Positions 25,870 through 37,191 of a stretch of 64,000 bases of DNA are shown here, piece by piece (positions within the stretch are counted from its first letter, which is position 1; each line of letters opens with the position of its first letter). The notes beneath the pieces were generated by a model that saw only the letters and a program-made list of their open reading frames with translations, made no database searches and was not told the origin of the DNA. A program made the position numbers and the translations under genes. Source of the stretch: Ophryocystis elektroscirrha (Eukaryota; Apicomplexa; Conoidasida; Neogregarinorida; Ophryocystidae). The stretch covers positions 1 through 64,000 of the forward strand of contig JAQIFP010000003.1 of NCBI GenBank assembly GCA_030141585.1. Reading direction: 5' to 3'.

Positions 25870-27448
25870 ATGTTATCTGTTCCAGTTAAAGATCTCTTGA
25901 ATTCTTCAGTTAAAGTAGGTTATTGGCTTCTTTCTTGTGAGTGTAAAAGTAAAATAGAATATGAATTTACAGGCTTATCGATAAGAAATAAAGATCGTTA
26001 TAATGAACTATATCCTCAATTAAAGCAAATATTTCAGGACAATGATCTAAATGAAGCTGCTTTTGATGTTTTTTTAAACTCGCTGGATCATATTTTTCAG
26101 TGTTTAGATGCCGCGCATAATTCTGGATCTATTCCCGCGTTAATTGTAACGATTGATTGTATTGCTTCTAAGTCTGTAGATTTTGAATGACGCAAAAAAC
26201 GAGTGTAAAGTTGATCGATATTTTGGTGAATTAATGAGTAACTGTCAAGTAAGAGATTTAATTATTTTGTGTAATCTAATTAGGATTACATTTCTTTCTT
26301 GTTTGTTTTTGCTCTGTATTTAGATGAACAAAACGATTCAAGCAATAATTATGTATTAAAGACCTTTCTTTATTTGAAGGATTTATCTCTAAAACATTGC
26401 TCAGAAAAAAATTTAGAAATTTTGGAATTGATTACAAAAAGGTAACTTTATACAAATATCTAGCTGAGTAGCTTGATGGTCGGATACAATTTTTTTAAAG
26501 TCGAAAGTCCTCAACGGCAATCAGTATTAGTAGAAATTGTTCGTTTCGCAGTAAATCAAGGAATTTTGTCCAAGATCATACCATCAATTTACGTAAATAT
26601 TAAGTAATGTAGCTTTTTATCAGGAGTTAACTTTGGCAGACAATAAACTTGCGATTTCGCAGAAATATGAGCTTTATTCATTAATAGTGACTGAATTGAA
26701 GAAAAACAATAAAAATGAACTCAATCTATTTAAATTTTTATTGCACGTTAATAAACAGATTGAAACAGATTATAATGTACCAACTGCGAAGTAAGTATCA
26801 TATACTGATATATATTTAATATAGAGCTGTTGATTTTATCGTTGATCTTTTGGTGATTTCAATTCAAAAGACCGATTTTGTCACTTTTGACGAATTAGCA
26901 AATTTGAAAACAGTTGCATGGGTGATTTATTTATTATAATATATAGTTTTGTTTAGTTGAAAAATACTGAGCATCACCTATTAGTTGAGTTTATTAATAT
27001 TTTTCAATATGGAGATCAACAAAACTTTCATGATTTTACAACAAATAATCCCAATTTATTTGAAAGATATGGTAATATAAATTACAAATATGTGACTGGG
27101 TTTGTTTCAGGTATAAATTACGAGCAATGCCGCGAAAAAATGCAGTTACTTATTCTAGCAACCAAAATTATGGAAAAGGAAGAAAACAAAAACAAACATC
27201 ATGATTTTTTGCAAATTCCTATAAAAAAAATTTCGGAAGAATTGGACATAAGTTATGATGAAGCGCAAGATTTGGCTATGAAAGGCGTTGTCCTGGAAGT
27301 TTTTAATGGACGAATTGATCAGTTAAATGAAGTGATAGCTATCAAATCTAGTTTATCTAGATGTTTTGATGAAAACCAATGGCAACTACTTCATTCTCAC
27401 TTATTGAATTTATCTGAAAATTTGGATTCAGTTATAAATAATCTTTAA
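25870..27448 (+). CDS. EIF3M: Translation initiation factor eIF3 subunit M (PCI domain)
   Basis: eIF3m is a PCI-domain subunit of the eIF3 octamer that scaffolds the 43S complex. The ATG at 25870 starts MLSVPVKDLL. Seven or so exons with ~29-36 nt introns follow. The C-terminal exon (26957-27448) is diagnostic: HHLLVEFINIFQYGDQQNF, a PCI winged helix (IPIKKISEELDISYDEAQDL, KGVVLEVFNGRIDQLNEVIA) and CFDENQWQLLHSHLLNLSEN. These align with FGKQQWQQLYDTL and the PCI core of animal eIF3m. It is about 390 residues in total, the normal size. Upstream exon joins are plausible but not all certain. Confidence 0.88.
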
Positions 27449-27505
27449 AAAAAAACTATTTTGAATAATGCAAAACAAAAAAATCTGAAAACTTTAATTT
27501 ATTAC

Positions 27506-27755
27506 TTATTCGGGCAAATTACGTAGTCTTTGACGGTGAAGCATATTTGCTTCCCAAGGCTGCATGTGGCATGCCAACTCGTAAGCTATCAAACTTGTGG
27601 AATATCCGCTTTGTTTCAACTGATGCTTGATCATAGCCTTGGCTTTTTGAGGAGATATATGGCCGTTGACTGTTGCTGCTCGACTTGAATCAGAATTTGT
27701 GGTATAATTGCTTTTCCCGTCGTCTAAGCATTTGTTGCCTGTCAAATGTTGGCAT
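27506..27755 (-). CDS. Small basic protein with a +1 frame disruption
   Basis: I do not recognise the family. The ATG at 27755 opens MPTFDRQQMLRRREKQLYHK F and then hits TGA at 27692-27690. The frame one base further on is open straight through to the TAA at 27506 and encodes DSSRAATVNGHISPQKAKAM, then KHQLKQSGYSTSLIAYELAC, HMQPWEANMLHRQRLRNLPE. No ATG lies in that second frame near its beginning, and no GT-AG intron of usable length fits between. Moving one base forward at TTC-TGA gives an 83-residue protein. This could be a sequencing or assembly indel, a decayed gene, or true +1 ribosomal frameshifting of the kind used by antizyme mRNAs. The protein is convergent with eIF3m. Confidence 0.45.
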
Positions 27756-27958
27756 TTTAAAGAATACCGTCATCGTTAAAAAAATTTGCAGTGTTTTTAT
27801 TTTCTTCCAAATCTAAAATTATTTTATATTACGCAATTATTGACTATGAGTATTCGTAAGATCCAGATTTTTTAGTAAAGTGTATGACAACGTTATTTTT
27901 TTAGACCTATAGGATATATTATAAAAACTGTTGAATACTCTTTTTTCAAACTTTTCAG

Positions 27959-28166
27959 ATTACTTTCTTTATGCAATACTTTCTGTTTCATCAAACAGTT
28001 GTAGTATAGAGGGTAGTTTTTGCTGTACATTGAATACATTTTTGTTAGCGGCTATTGTTAAAAACCAAATTTATATTAATCGTGAAATTTTTCAAATTGA
28101 TACTTTCGAATAGAAAATTATATGCGTTTATTCGTGGCGACTTCTGTAAAAATTTTTGTTGTCTGA
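27959..28166 (+). CDS. Possible DAD1/OST2-like C-terminal exons
   Basis: Three short pieces joined by 27- and 32-nt GT-AG introns read YFLYAILSGSFCCTLNTFLL, AAIVKNQIYIN and QNYMRLFVATSVKIFVV to a TGA at 28164. The order of a hydrophobic helix, Q-I-x-x-N-Q-N, then a final hydrophobic helix resembles the C-terminal half of DAD1/OST2, a subunit of oligosaccharyltransferase. The expected N-terminal half with the first membrane helix and a start codon cannot be found upstream, so this may be a fragment, a chance resemblance, or have an unseen 5' exon. It lies between two better-supported genes. Confidence 0.25.
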
Positions 28167-28210
28167 TGCTAGCATCTGGTTTTCTAGGAAAAATCTATAA
28201 TTTGTGAAAT

Positions 28211-31200
28211 ATGAATAAAATTAACAAAGAAATTTATGAAAACCGCTTTAATATATTCCAAAATAGTTTGAAAAAATTAAACGACATAAATCCAAATGAT
28301 TTCGACATGTTTGTGATAAGTAAAAATCAGGATGATGGTAGCCCAATGGTGGATGAAATTCTGTAAGTTATTCTAATTTAATTTCACATTTTAAAGTGAA
28401 TGGTTGATACCTTTCGATGTTAAAGATTCTATCTTTTTTTTTTTAAAGAGTGGAAGAATTCTGGTGCTCACATTAAATCAAATTTATTGTAAAAGATTAA
28501 ATAATACATTAATTTTTTAGATAATCATCTAAAGTCCATAAACCTTTCAGACATTTGTTCTTGTTTTTATCTTAATGATCTTGAATCTGAAAAAGAGGCT
28601 GCTATCTTATTTGAGGAAATGTTCAACTTTATAAATGTATAAACTAAATAAAATTAGTAATTATCTTGCAGCAAAAATCCCTATACATAATATGTTCTGA
28701 GAATATCAATAGTTCATTCAGGAGTCTCTTTGATCAACAATTGAACTATTATAAAAACAAATACAATTTGGAAGTAAAAGAAGATTTCTTTAAAAACTCA
28801 CAAATATTACTCTTAATCAATTTTATAAACAATAATTTGGAGGTAGTTTTTTGACAAAATATTCAACTATGTTTCAACACAGGAGCTTTTATTAAATGTA
28901 ACAAAACATTTGGTAACTGTTGTTAAAGAATTTGTTGTACCTAAAGTTGAACTAATTCTGGATAATGGTATCAAACAAAGCCATTTAAACATAGTTGATC
29001 AAATCTATAAATCGATTGAAACTAAAGTTGAAAAAGGAACTTTAGAGGTTGTTTCTTAAATACTCAATACATAGTTTAGTTAATGTTATGTCACCCAATT
29101 AAAATAAATCTTCAAAGTGGGGAAATTTGCAAACTTTGTTTTAAAGAATCTCCGAATGATCAAGAATTGTGCACAGAGACAGGAACTATAATATTATCGG
29201 TTTTATCAGAAAATCCTATGTATCCCATCATGATTGGGCGAACTCTTTTACTCAATGCTACTAAGGTTTAAATAATACAAATAACGATAATCATTTTAGG
29301 AACAAAGATTTGCTTATCAAGTAGTATCAAAGCTTTCAGATTTTTGTTTTGACGCATTAAAAGCCAATAAATCAATATCTGAAGTTAGATTTTGTTACAC
29401 TTTCTTTAATCCATTTCACAGATTTCCAGTAAAGCTTTAAATATTGCAAAGCAAAACTATCCTCAAATAATGAACAATATCAAAATAAATATATGTTTAA
29501 TCGGAAATAAAAATTTGTCTCATAAATTAAACAATTCGTATGCTTGCACCTTTTATTATGTGTAACTATAGATGTTTGGCATCGGGTGATATAGTAACAG
29601 TTTCAATAGAATTACAAAATATAACAAATAACTCATCGAAAAGATTCTCAATATGGCTCCTTGATACAATAATGATATTATTAGATAAACCCAACAAACT
29701 TTTGTCAAATTTTGATAAGAAACTCAAATCTATCAACTATGAACTGAGTGATGATAAAGAAATCGAACAAGAAAGTAGGTGGACTAAATTATAAATTTAT
29801 CAACAAAATCTAAATTTTCAGAGATCTTAAACGATCAGTCAACTACTTATCAGCCAGTCAGCAAATCAGTTATACTAAGAGATAGACTCAGAAGCAAAAG
29901 CAAAGCTGATACTTATCAATCCAAAGAAGCTATAAATAGTCAACAAAAGGTTTTTTGCTCATTAAGATCATTGAATTTATCAGAAATTGCGTCTTAAAAA
30001 ATTAGTAGACCTTAAAAATCGTTTTCAAAACGATACCAGTAGTTTTTGGCAAATTTTACCAGTGAAAAATACTTCAAGTTTTACATCTTATAAAGATAGT
30101 GGTGAAATTCTGCAGGAATTAGACTCAAATAGAGTAATTCTTATTTTTAAATTACTTTGTAGATATATTTGCATACCCAACGGAAAACACTGATGGTTCC
30201 AATACGCGGTTTTGGATTGGTACCGATTCATGCATCAACCATCAGAAATATTGTATGTCAAATGGAAGATAATAATCACAGCAAAATTAGAATTCAGTTT
30301 AAAAACTCTGGGCCATTTAGTTATGCATCAAACACAGAGAATGGAGACAAAGATATACTTGAAATATACATAAAAGAGCTTATTTACTACTCTCTTGATG
30401 GTAATGTTGCTTTAGTAAATGTTTTTTTAGCTACTATACCAAATTTATGTAAAAGCTTCAAAGACCTTCAAAAAAAAATGAAATCTCAGAATGATTTTAT
30501 AGTAAAAATTGTCATAAAATATTTCATTCATAGGATAGCCAAAAATCTGCCACTGAAAGTCATAATATTTTAATGATTAAAAAAGGTCAAAAACGAGTGT
30601 TTCTAAAAAATCTTCTAATAAAGATAGCAGCTAATACACGAAGACTTGTTGGTACATTTGAAGCTCATTCAAATGGTTTTCGTTATTCTTGCCAAAAAAT
30701 TGAAAATGTTGATATTCTTTATTCAAATATTAAACATGTTATATTTCAGCCAAGTGAAAATGAGCTAACGACAATTATTCATCTAAATTTAGTTGTAAGT
30801 TTGTTTTTATTTAACATCATTAGAGTCCAATTTTATTTAATGGAAAGAAAATAATTGATATACAAGTGTATTCTGAAATTGGATCTCAAGTCGATGACTT
30901 GAATTATCGGAGAGTGTAATATCTTATGGAAGTTTCAATTTTTTTTTGTTTCAGTGGAAATTTGTATGATACCGACGAAATCGTTGAAGAACAACGGGAG
31001 CGTGAATATAAGAAGCGAATAAACTATGAATTCCACAATTTTGTTTTATCTTCAGAAGAAATGGCAAGTAGCAACAATTATAATTTGAAGTTTGAAATAC
31101 CTATAAGGTTTGTGTTATAATCTCTAAAAAATTTCAAGAGAGTTACAATTTTATGGAGTTCCCAAAAATTCAAACCAATTAATTATACCGTCAGCGAATT

Positions 31201-31846
31201 GCCTTGTACAAATTAGTGAATGGCCTGTATTCATACTTACTTTGAGCGATATTGAAATTGTGTCTTTTGAAAGAGTTTATCATGGATTAAGACATTTTGA
31301 TATGGTTTTTGTATTTAAGGTAATTTGATTAATTTTTATTTTAAATAATTTCAAGGATTATTCAAGACCAGTGAGGCAAATTACAAATATCAGCACAAAA
31401 TCATTAGACATGTTAAAGGTAAATTTAAAGAAAATTGATGTTTTATTAGAAATGGCTTAATGAAATTAATATAGTGTGGTATGAAAGTAAAGGCAATTTA
31501 AACTGGATGGAAATATTAAAAACAGTTCGAAATGATATTAAAGGATTCATTGATGATGGAGCTTTCGAGATTTTTTTGGGAGAAGATTCTATAGACACTA
31601 AAAAATCAAGCTCAGATAATAGTGAAACTGATGAAGATGACGAAGATTACCAGGTATTTCAATCATATTTTATAAACTTATAGGATGAGAACTCGATCGT
31701 AGCTACAGAGTCTGATGCCATTTCTAATGAAAGCTTATCTAGTGGATTGGATGATGAAGATTTTGTAAGATTATTATATTATTAAAATTAATGACTAGTC
31801 TGAAACTGAATCAAGTTGTTCAAATGAATTGAGTGAATTAGAATAA
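28211..31846 (+). CDS. SPT16: FACT complex subunit SPT16
   Basis: SPT16 is the large subunit of the FACT histone chaperone that reorganises nucleosomes during transcription and replication. About 20 exons with ~25-40 nt introns give roughly 900-950 residues. The N-terminal aminopeptidase-like fold has no catalytic residues, as usual for SPT16. Visible are YEILNRF-type, FEEMFNFIN, LCTETGTIILSVL and FAYQVVSKLSDFCFDALKAN. The middle has KLVDLKNRFQNDTSSFWQIL, VPIRGFGLVPIHASTIRNIV, IRIQFKNSGPF and HVIFQPSENE, the tandem PH module. The C-terminus has EQREREYKKRINYEFHNFV, DIEIVSFERVYHGLRHFDMV, DYSRPVRQITNIS, GNLNWMEILKTVRNDIKGFI and an acidic tail. The start is the ATG at 28211. Some exon edges in 29400-30000 are uncertain. 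Confidence 0.9.
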
Positions 31847-32032
31847 TTTAATTCGAGAGCTGAAAAGACAATTAACAATCATTTTTTCCTTCGTTTATTT
31901 TGCTGACCTCGCACATATCAAATAAATTTATATTTTTTAGAAATGTTTATTAATTGTAAGAATAGTTCAACCAACTTCATTCTATTATGTAACTACTAAC
32001 ATGTAAAATTAAAATTGATGGCGTTTGTTAAT

Positions 32033-33886
32033 TCAAGAATTTTCTTCAAAATTGGGTTGAGGATCACTAAAATCTTTGTTATCGAATTTTTTGGTGCTAA
32101 AGTAATGAGCTTCAACCGTACGGCCTGCAAACTTTCTACCAGAAAGCGCCTTTAAACAATATAATATATTTATTTCAATTACTTTACGAGCTGCTCCAGC
32201 TTCATGTATAGATGAAAACTTAACAAATGCATTTTTTATTGACAGAGACTCAAAACGATAATTGCCCTATAAGCAAGAATTAAATGAATACTAATTACTA
32301 GAGGTCGAGGTATTTGAACTCCTAATACAGTTCCATACTGAGAGCATTCAACAGTTATATCTTCCAGAATTTCCACATATTCTTTATCATCAATCAACTA
32401 TAAGCTTAAATTTATATATGTTTTATACTTCTGATTCAGTTACAATATTTGTAAGCATTATTACGGAAGTAGGAACTTGGGGCTTAACTAGATCACCACC
32501 TAATAAAAAAATTAAGTTCTCACACTTTACCCAAATTTTGAAGTAAACCACTTTTTTTAATCATCTCTGTCAAATGACCTTCTCGAAGAGCTTCTTCAGC
32601 TTTAACTACTTTAAAATCAAAGTCGCATTCAATTTTATGTTCTGAAATGGCATTTTCAAGCGATTTTTGTTGTCCAAGATCTGCGTATTCAAAAACACAA
32701 ACTCCCTGTAGTTCAAGTTAAATAACTGGCAAAATTACATATATGTCATGATTTGACATGGAAGGCGCTTCGAAATACTGGAATATTTTAAGCTTTCCAT
32801 ATTCTTCTAAAATATTTCTAACCTGAAAAAGTAGATTTGTAAAATCATTTCAGCACTTTGGATTCAGAAGATGCTGATTTAATTGGAATATCAAGTATTA
32901 CTAAGCGATCACATCTCTCTAAATAAGTAATTTAACTTATTAATTGAAATCACCAGTCAAGGATTTTCGCCCTATGAGAGGCAATGAATAGGCGAGCGAT
33001 TGAGAATTAGGAGTTGATTGGTAAGAAGAGGTTTCACTTTGAACGAAACTAGTATTCGTGGAACTTAACAGATTACTATATTCAGAAGGATACGTTTTTG
33101 GCCTACCAATCCGAAGACTGACATTATTAAGCATTTATTTCAGTCATTACGTATAACCCATACAGTTAAGGCCATTGAGCTGCAAGGCAATAGTAGCCTC
33201 TTCAATTGTACGAAACTCGACAAACGCAAAATGTCCATCTGCTGCTATCCACGCTCTTGAGACTGGTTTTCCAGGTATTGCTGATGAATTCAAGGTTAGC
33301 ATAGCTGCATTAAAGAAATCAATAAGCTGATTCACATCAGCACTAGGTGGAAGATTTCCGACATACAACTCGCGAGCTGCTTTTTGTTGTTCACATGAAA
33401 GACCAAGTGATTGAGCAATTACACCCATGGATGAAGGATGTGAGGAATTTACAGCAAGCTGACATAAATGTAAATTAAAATCAACATTACAATATCTTCT
33501 TTGGGTGGACTATCAAATTTCCATGGGCGTCTTGTGTGCGTAGTATCATTACTACTTATAACTTTAAGAGATTTTTTCGGTCTAGGTGATCTACTACGAA
33601 GTTCTGTACTAATAAAATTTATATTTTTTATATTACTAATATAATCTCTTCCAGCCTCGTAGCTACTAACACTTGAATGATCTCTTATCCTAGATTTTTT
33701 ATTCGTCTCGTACTCTCGACTATTAGATCTGAGTTGTTATTGTTAAGAATAAAGCAAAATTGATAACCTTGATTTTTCTTTCCACCTATGGCGACTGCTA
33801 AATCTGTGATAACCATCGCGGTAACTTTTTTTGTGGCTTGAAGAAGAATTGTGACGATATCGTTCTGAATGGCTTCGCTCAGGCAT
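32033..33886 (-). CDS. U2AF2: Splicing factor U2AF large subunit (U2AF65)
   Basis: U2AF65 binds the polypyrimidine tract and recruits U2 snRNP to the branch site. The N-terminus is an RS-like basic region (ERSHSERYRHNSSSSHKKSY). RRM1 begins with KAARELYVGNLPPSADVNQL and ends with the HFAFVEFRTIEEA RNP1. A Ser-rich linker (32940-33134) follows, then RRM2. The C-terminal U2AF-homology motif domain has LIDDKEYVEILEDITVECSQ, NAFVKFSSIHEAGAARKALS, GRKFAGRTVEAHYF. Introns are about 25-40 nt, with the first at about 33736-33775. The start is the ATG at 33886. Given how short this organism's introns are, there is little room for a polypyrimidine tract, yet this factor is complete. Confidence 0.92.
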
Positions 33887-34204
33887 ATTTACAGGTTCAC
33901 CATTTTATTTATAATAAACATTTCATAAGGCATTTGACAAAATTATTGATTGTTAATAAGTGAGTATAGCATAATATAGTTTTAAACAGGTTAGCAAACA
34001 GGGTTTTATGTTTTAAAGATATGAGCGATTCAAAATAGTTTCTATTTAGGTATTTATACTAATATTTGCCATTAAAATTATAGAATTATTATTATTGTAA
34101 GATTTTTTGCTACGCACTTTTAAATATTACAATTACATGTCTAAACTTCGTAATAACAAAGCCGATTTATAAATATATCGATTATAATATTTGTTGAAGT
34201 TACA
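33887..34204. other. Divergent intergenic, no gene seen
   Basis: These 318 bases lie between divergent U2AF65 and the Cys-rich membrane protein. They are very AT-rich, with no coding chain found. Confidence 0.4.
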
Positions 34205-37187
34205 ATGAATGAATTAATCGAAAAGGTAGAAAATTGAATAAAAATATAATTTTTTTAGTGCGGTTTATACGCACATTTTGATGAAAAGAATAACTGTTTC
34301 TGCGATGAAGGTAATTTAATGATATGAATCAGATTAATATTCAAAGGTTATTACAACGATCAGCTATCGTCATCGTGTTTGAGATGTCAACTTCCTAATG
34401 ATATATATTATTGCCGCGGTGGTGTGGATTGTGCAGTATCTAACAAAAGTTGTATTATTTATTAGAATAGCGTGGTGTTAAATAATGGTGGGTGGTTTTT
34501 AAACAATTTTCAAATTGCATATCGTTGCCCAAATTTTGACATATGTGAAGGAACATATTCTTCTGATTGTATTACTAAGTGTAAAACTGGTTATCAGGGT
34601 AGAATGGCTGTTTTATTATTAAATTTGAAGGGTTGTTTTGCTCTGATTGCTCTTCTAATTATTATAGGTCATACAATTTCAACTGCATTGAATGTCCCAA
34701 ATTTGGTGTATTACAGTCCGTGCTCATTATCTTTTCGATTTACATTAGTATAAGTGTTATTTAAGTTAATTTTTAAATTAGTTTTGACATTCTTCCAATT
34801 GCTTATTCATCCCATTGTCGAAAAAGATTTCGTCTCTAGTAAAACTGGCTTTGAAAAAGTAAGTCAAAGTTATAATATTTGACGTTTAAGTCAGAATAAA
34901 ACACAAATTGTTTCTAAGCTTAGAATATTAGCTTTTTATATCAATGAACTTGTTTTAATGAAGTAAGAAATTAAAAATCAATTTTTATTTTAGTCTATTT
35001 TATCAAAATTTTTTGACTAAATCTAAATTGAATCAAATGAATTATTTAACTTCAATTGTATCATTAAATAATTTATTCAAGTTTCTGTACCCTTTTAAAG
35101 TAAAAAGTATGAGATAAATTGTTTCTTAAGATCCCCTACTTTCAATGTTTGATGTCGTCTAGGTGATGATTGACGGTATAATTTTGTTATGAAGGCATGA
35201 AAGTTTTCTTTTAAAAGAACTTCATATGATCATTTACGTTCCTCTTGTATATATCTGTTTGAATTTTTTATTCTTGTCCATAACCTACCAAATATATTTA
35301 TATTATCAAAAGATTAAATATAATGCAGCATCAACAATTCCACTGAAAGTTTATTATAATATTTTTGGATGTTCTATAACAAGTTAATATCGATATATTA
35401 ATTATAGTTATTTTAGGTTTTTTTGTTGGAGGGCTATTATTTCTATATATTGTATGCATTTCAGGCTTTAACTTCTATTTTTTACAAACAGCAATTTGCT
35501 TGTAAGTTCCAATTATGTTGCATGTCTAAAATAGAAAATTCAAGCATTTAAATGTTTTGTCATACGCTGCATATGTTCCATGTAAATCTAGTATACACAC
35601 GTTTTTGCTCACTTGGTCCATCGTTGTTCTGACAATAACTTTTATTATTCTACTTTACGCAATATTGTTTAATTTGATTGCAAACAATGAAAACGACACT
35701 TTTGTCAAAATGTTCATTTTGTTCATTCTGGATGGTAACTGTTGTTTAAGTGCTATAGTTTTATAGACGGTTTAAAACCTCATTTTACTAATTACGGTTT
35801 GACTCCATTCAGACAATTAGTATCTATTTTAATATATGTTGTCTTAAATAATTTTTCTGGTACTTATAGAAGTGGAGAGATATATTGTATTTTTTTAATT
35901 TTGGAGTATTCTTTTCTGTTCGCTTTCATTCTTATTTACAAGCCTTATAAAGTTAACGAGAGCTCAAAATTCCACAAAAAATACAATCAATTCTTGTTTA
36001 AGCATTGTTCAAGTACTTTAAGTAGCTGAGTATTATTTTGATTAGAATTTATAATACAAAATTTGAATACATTGGATGCTTCAGTTGTATTATTACAGAT
36101 TATTAGTTTTTTTCTCCTTTCATTATCACTTCATAGCAGAAATAATGTTCTATTTGTAAGTATTTGGCACGAAAATATAATATAGGTATTATCACAAGTT
36201 GTAATACCAGTCGTTATAATTTTATGTTTCTGCGTACTAATGTGTTCTATTTGTTATGACGTATGTAATTTATACTTTATCATTTATTGGAAGCTTTTCT
36301 TTAAATTTGATGAAGGTGTTGTAAATTAATTTATATTTTTTTTGTAAGGCTCAGCGGATGAATTCAAAAATTTAATGTTATCGTATTTCGTATGCATGAA
36401 TGAAATTGTCAATTGCACAGATTATTCAAAAGTATAGAAACAATAACTATAAGGAAGAAGTGGAATTTGTTTGCAAAAGCATAATTTACTACGCATGTCA
36501 TTCCCCCATACCTTCGGAAGGGATATCTCAAGTAATTTATTTACTTGCTGCATTGTGATGTAGATTAGCGACTTGCTGTTATTGTCTAAAAAAGATAATT
36601 TTACATTGAACAATACGCTAAATTTCCTATTATGTTCTGGCCACGTTGAGCCTCAAATTTCAACTTTGTCTCAATGTATTCCTTTATTGAATAATTTGAT
36701 AAAAGTAATATTATAGAAACTAAATTGAAAATTAGTTAGGAGCACAAGATTTATATACTAGAGATCAGGTTGTAGCAGATATAATTATTACATTGAAATC
36801 AATGACTTTAGAAAGAAATATTATTACCAAAGTAATATAGTCACAAAAAAACCAGTAATTATAGATTAATTTGAAATCTGAGATTGCACACAAAATATCT
36901 CAAAAATATACTTATACTCGTGAAGTAGTCCTTCAAAACTCTAAACTTCATCCTTGCAGTTGGAATTCTGTTCTGGGTAAGTTATCTTGAATGAAAATTC
37001 GATTAAAAATAGATTCACAAAAATATATTAATACAAAATTAAAGTTTTTAGCAGCACATAACTTTTATTATTCTAGTGAAAGTCTCAACAAAATTAAAGC
37101 AGTTTTTAAGTACATTTTTCCTAGTAAGTAATTCAAAAATTTCATTATGAAGCAGACGCTGAACCAGTAATTTCAAAGCTGGCGTAA
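34205..37187 (+). CDS. Cys-rich multi-pass membrane protein, receptor-like
   Basis: About 20 exons with ~22-40 nt introns (one possibly longer at 34862-34990). The N-terminal part has EGF/TNFR-like cysteine spacing (CGLYAHFDEKNNCFCDEG, SSSCLRCQLPNDIYYCRGG, KCKTGYQG, then CSDCSSNYYRSYNFNCIECP). Several hydrophobic segments follow: one right after ECPKFGVLQ, then VPLVYICLNFLFLSITYQ, TWSIVVLTITFIILLYAILF, RQLVSILIYVVLNNF, YSFLFAFILIYKPY and QVVIPVVIILCFCVLMC. Between the first and second lies a helix (SIVSLNNLFKFLYPFKIPYF). The C-terminal third is soluble and helical and ends at TAA 37185. The order of Cys repeats, TM, helix and TM cluster ending in KPY is one I recognise from large protist membrane proteins of unknown function. 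No signal peptide is visible at the chosen ATG (34205), so a 5' exon may be missing. Its ligand and role are unknown. Confidence 0.62.
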
Positions 37188-37191
37188 AATG

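Noticed and set aside
28211..31846. First read as an AP-3/adaptin-like gene because of helical N-terminal exons
   Set aside because: The C-terminal exons (VPIRGFGLVPIHASTI, DFDMV..DYSRPV, NLNWMEILKTV) identify it clearly as SPT16.
32940..33134. 64-codon minus-strand ORF as its own gene
   Set aside because: It is the Ser-rich linker exon between RRM1 and RRM2 of U2AF65.
35557..36029. Two hydrophobic ORFs as separate small membrane proteins
   Set aside because: Strand, phase and short introns place them as internal TM exons of the 34205-37187 gene.
36422..36613. 63-codon minus-strand ORF
   Set aside because: Antisense to C-terminal exons of the 34205-37187 gene, with no supporting motif.
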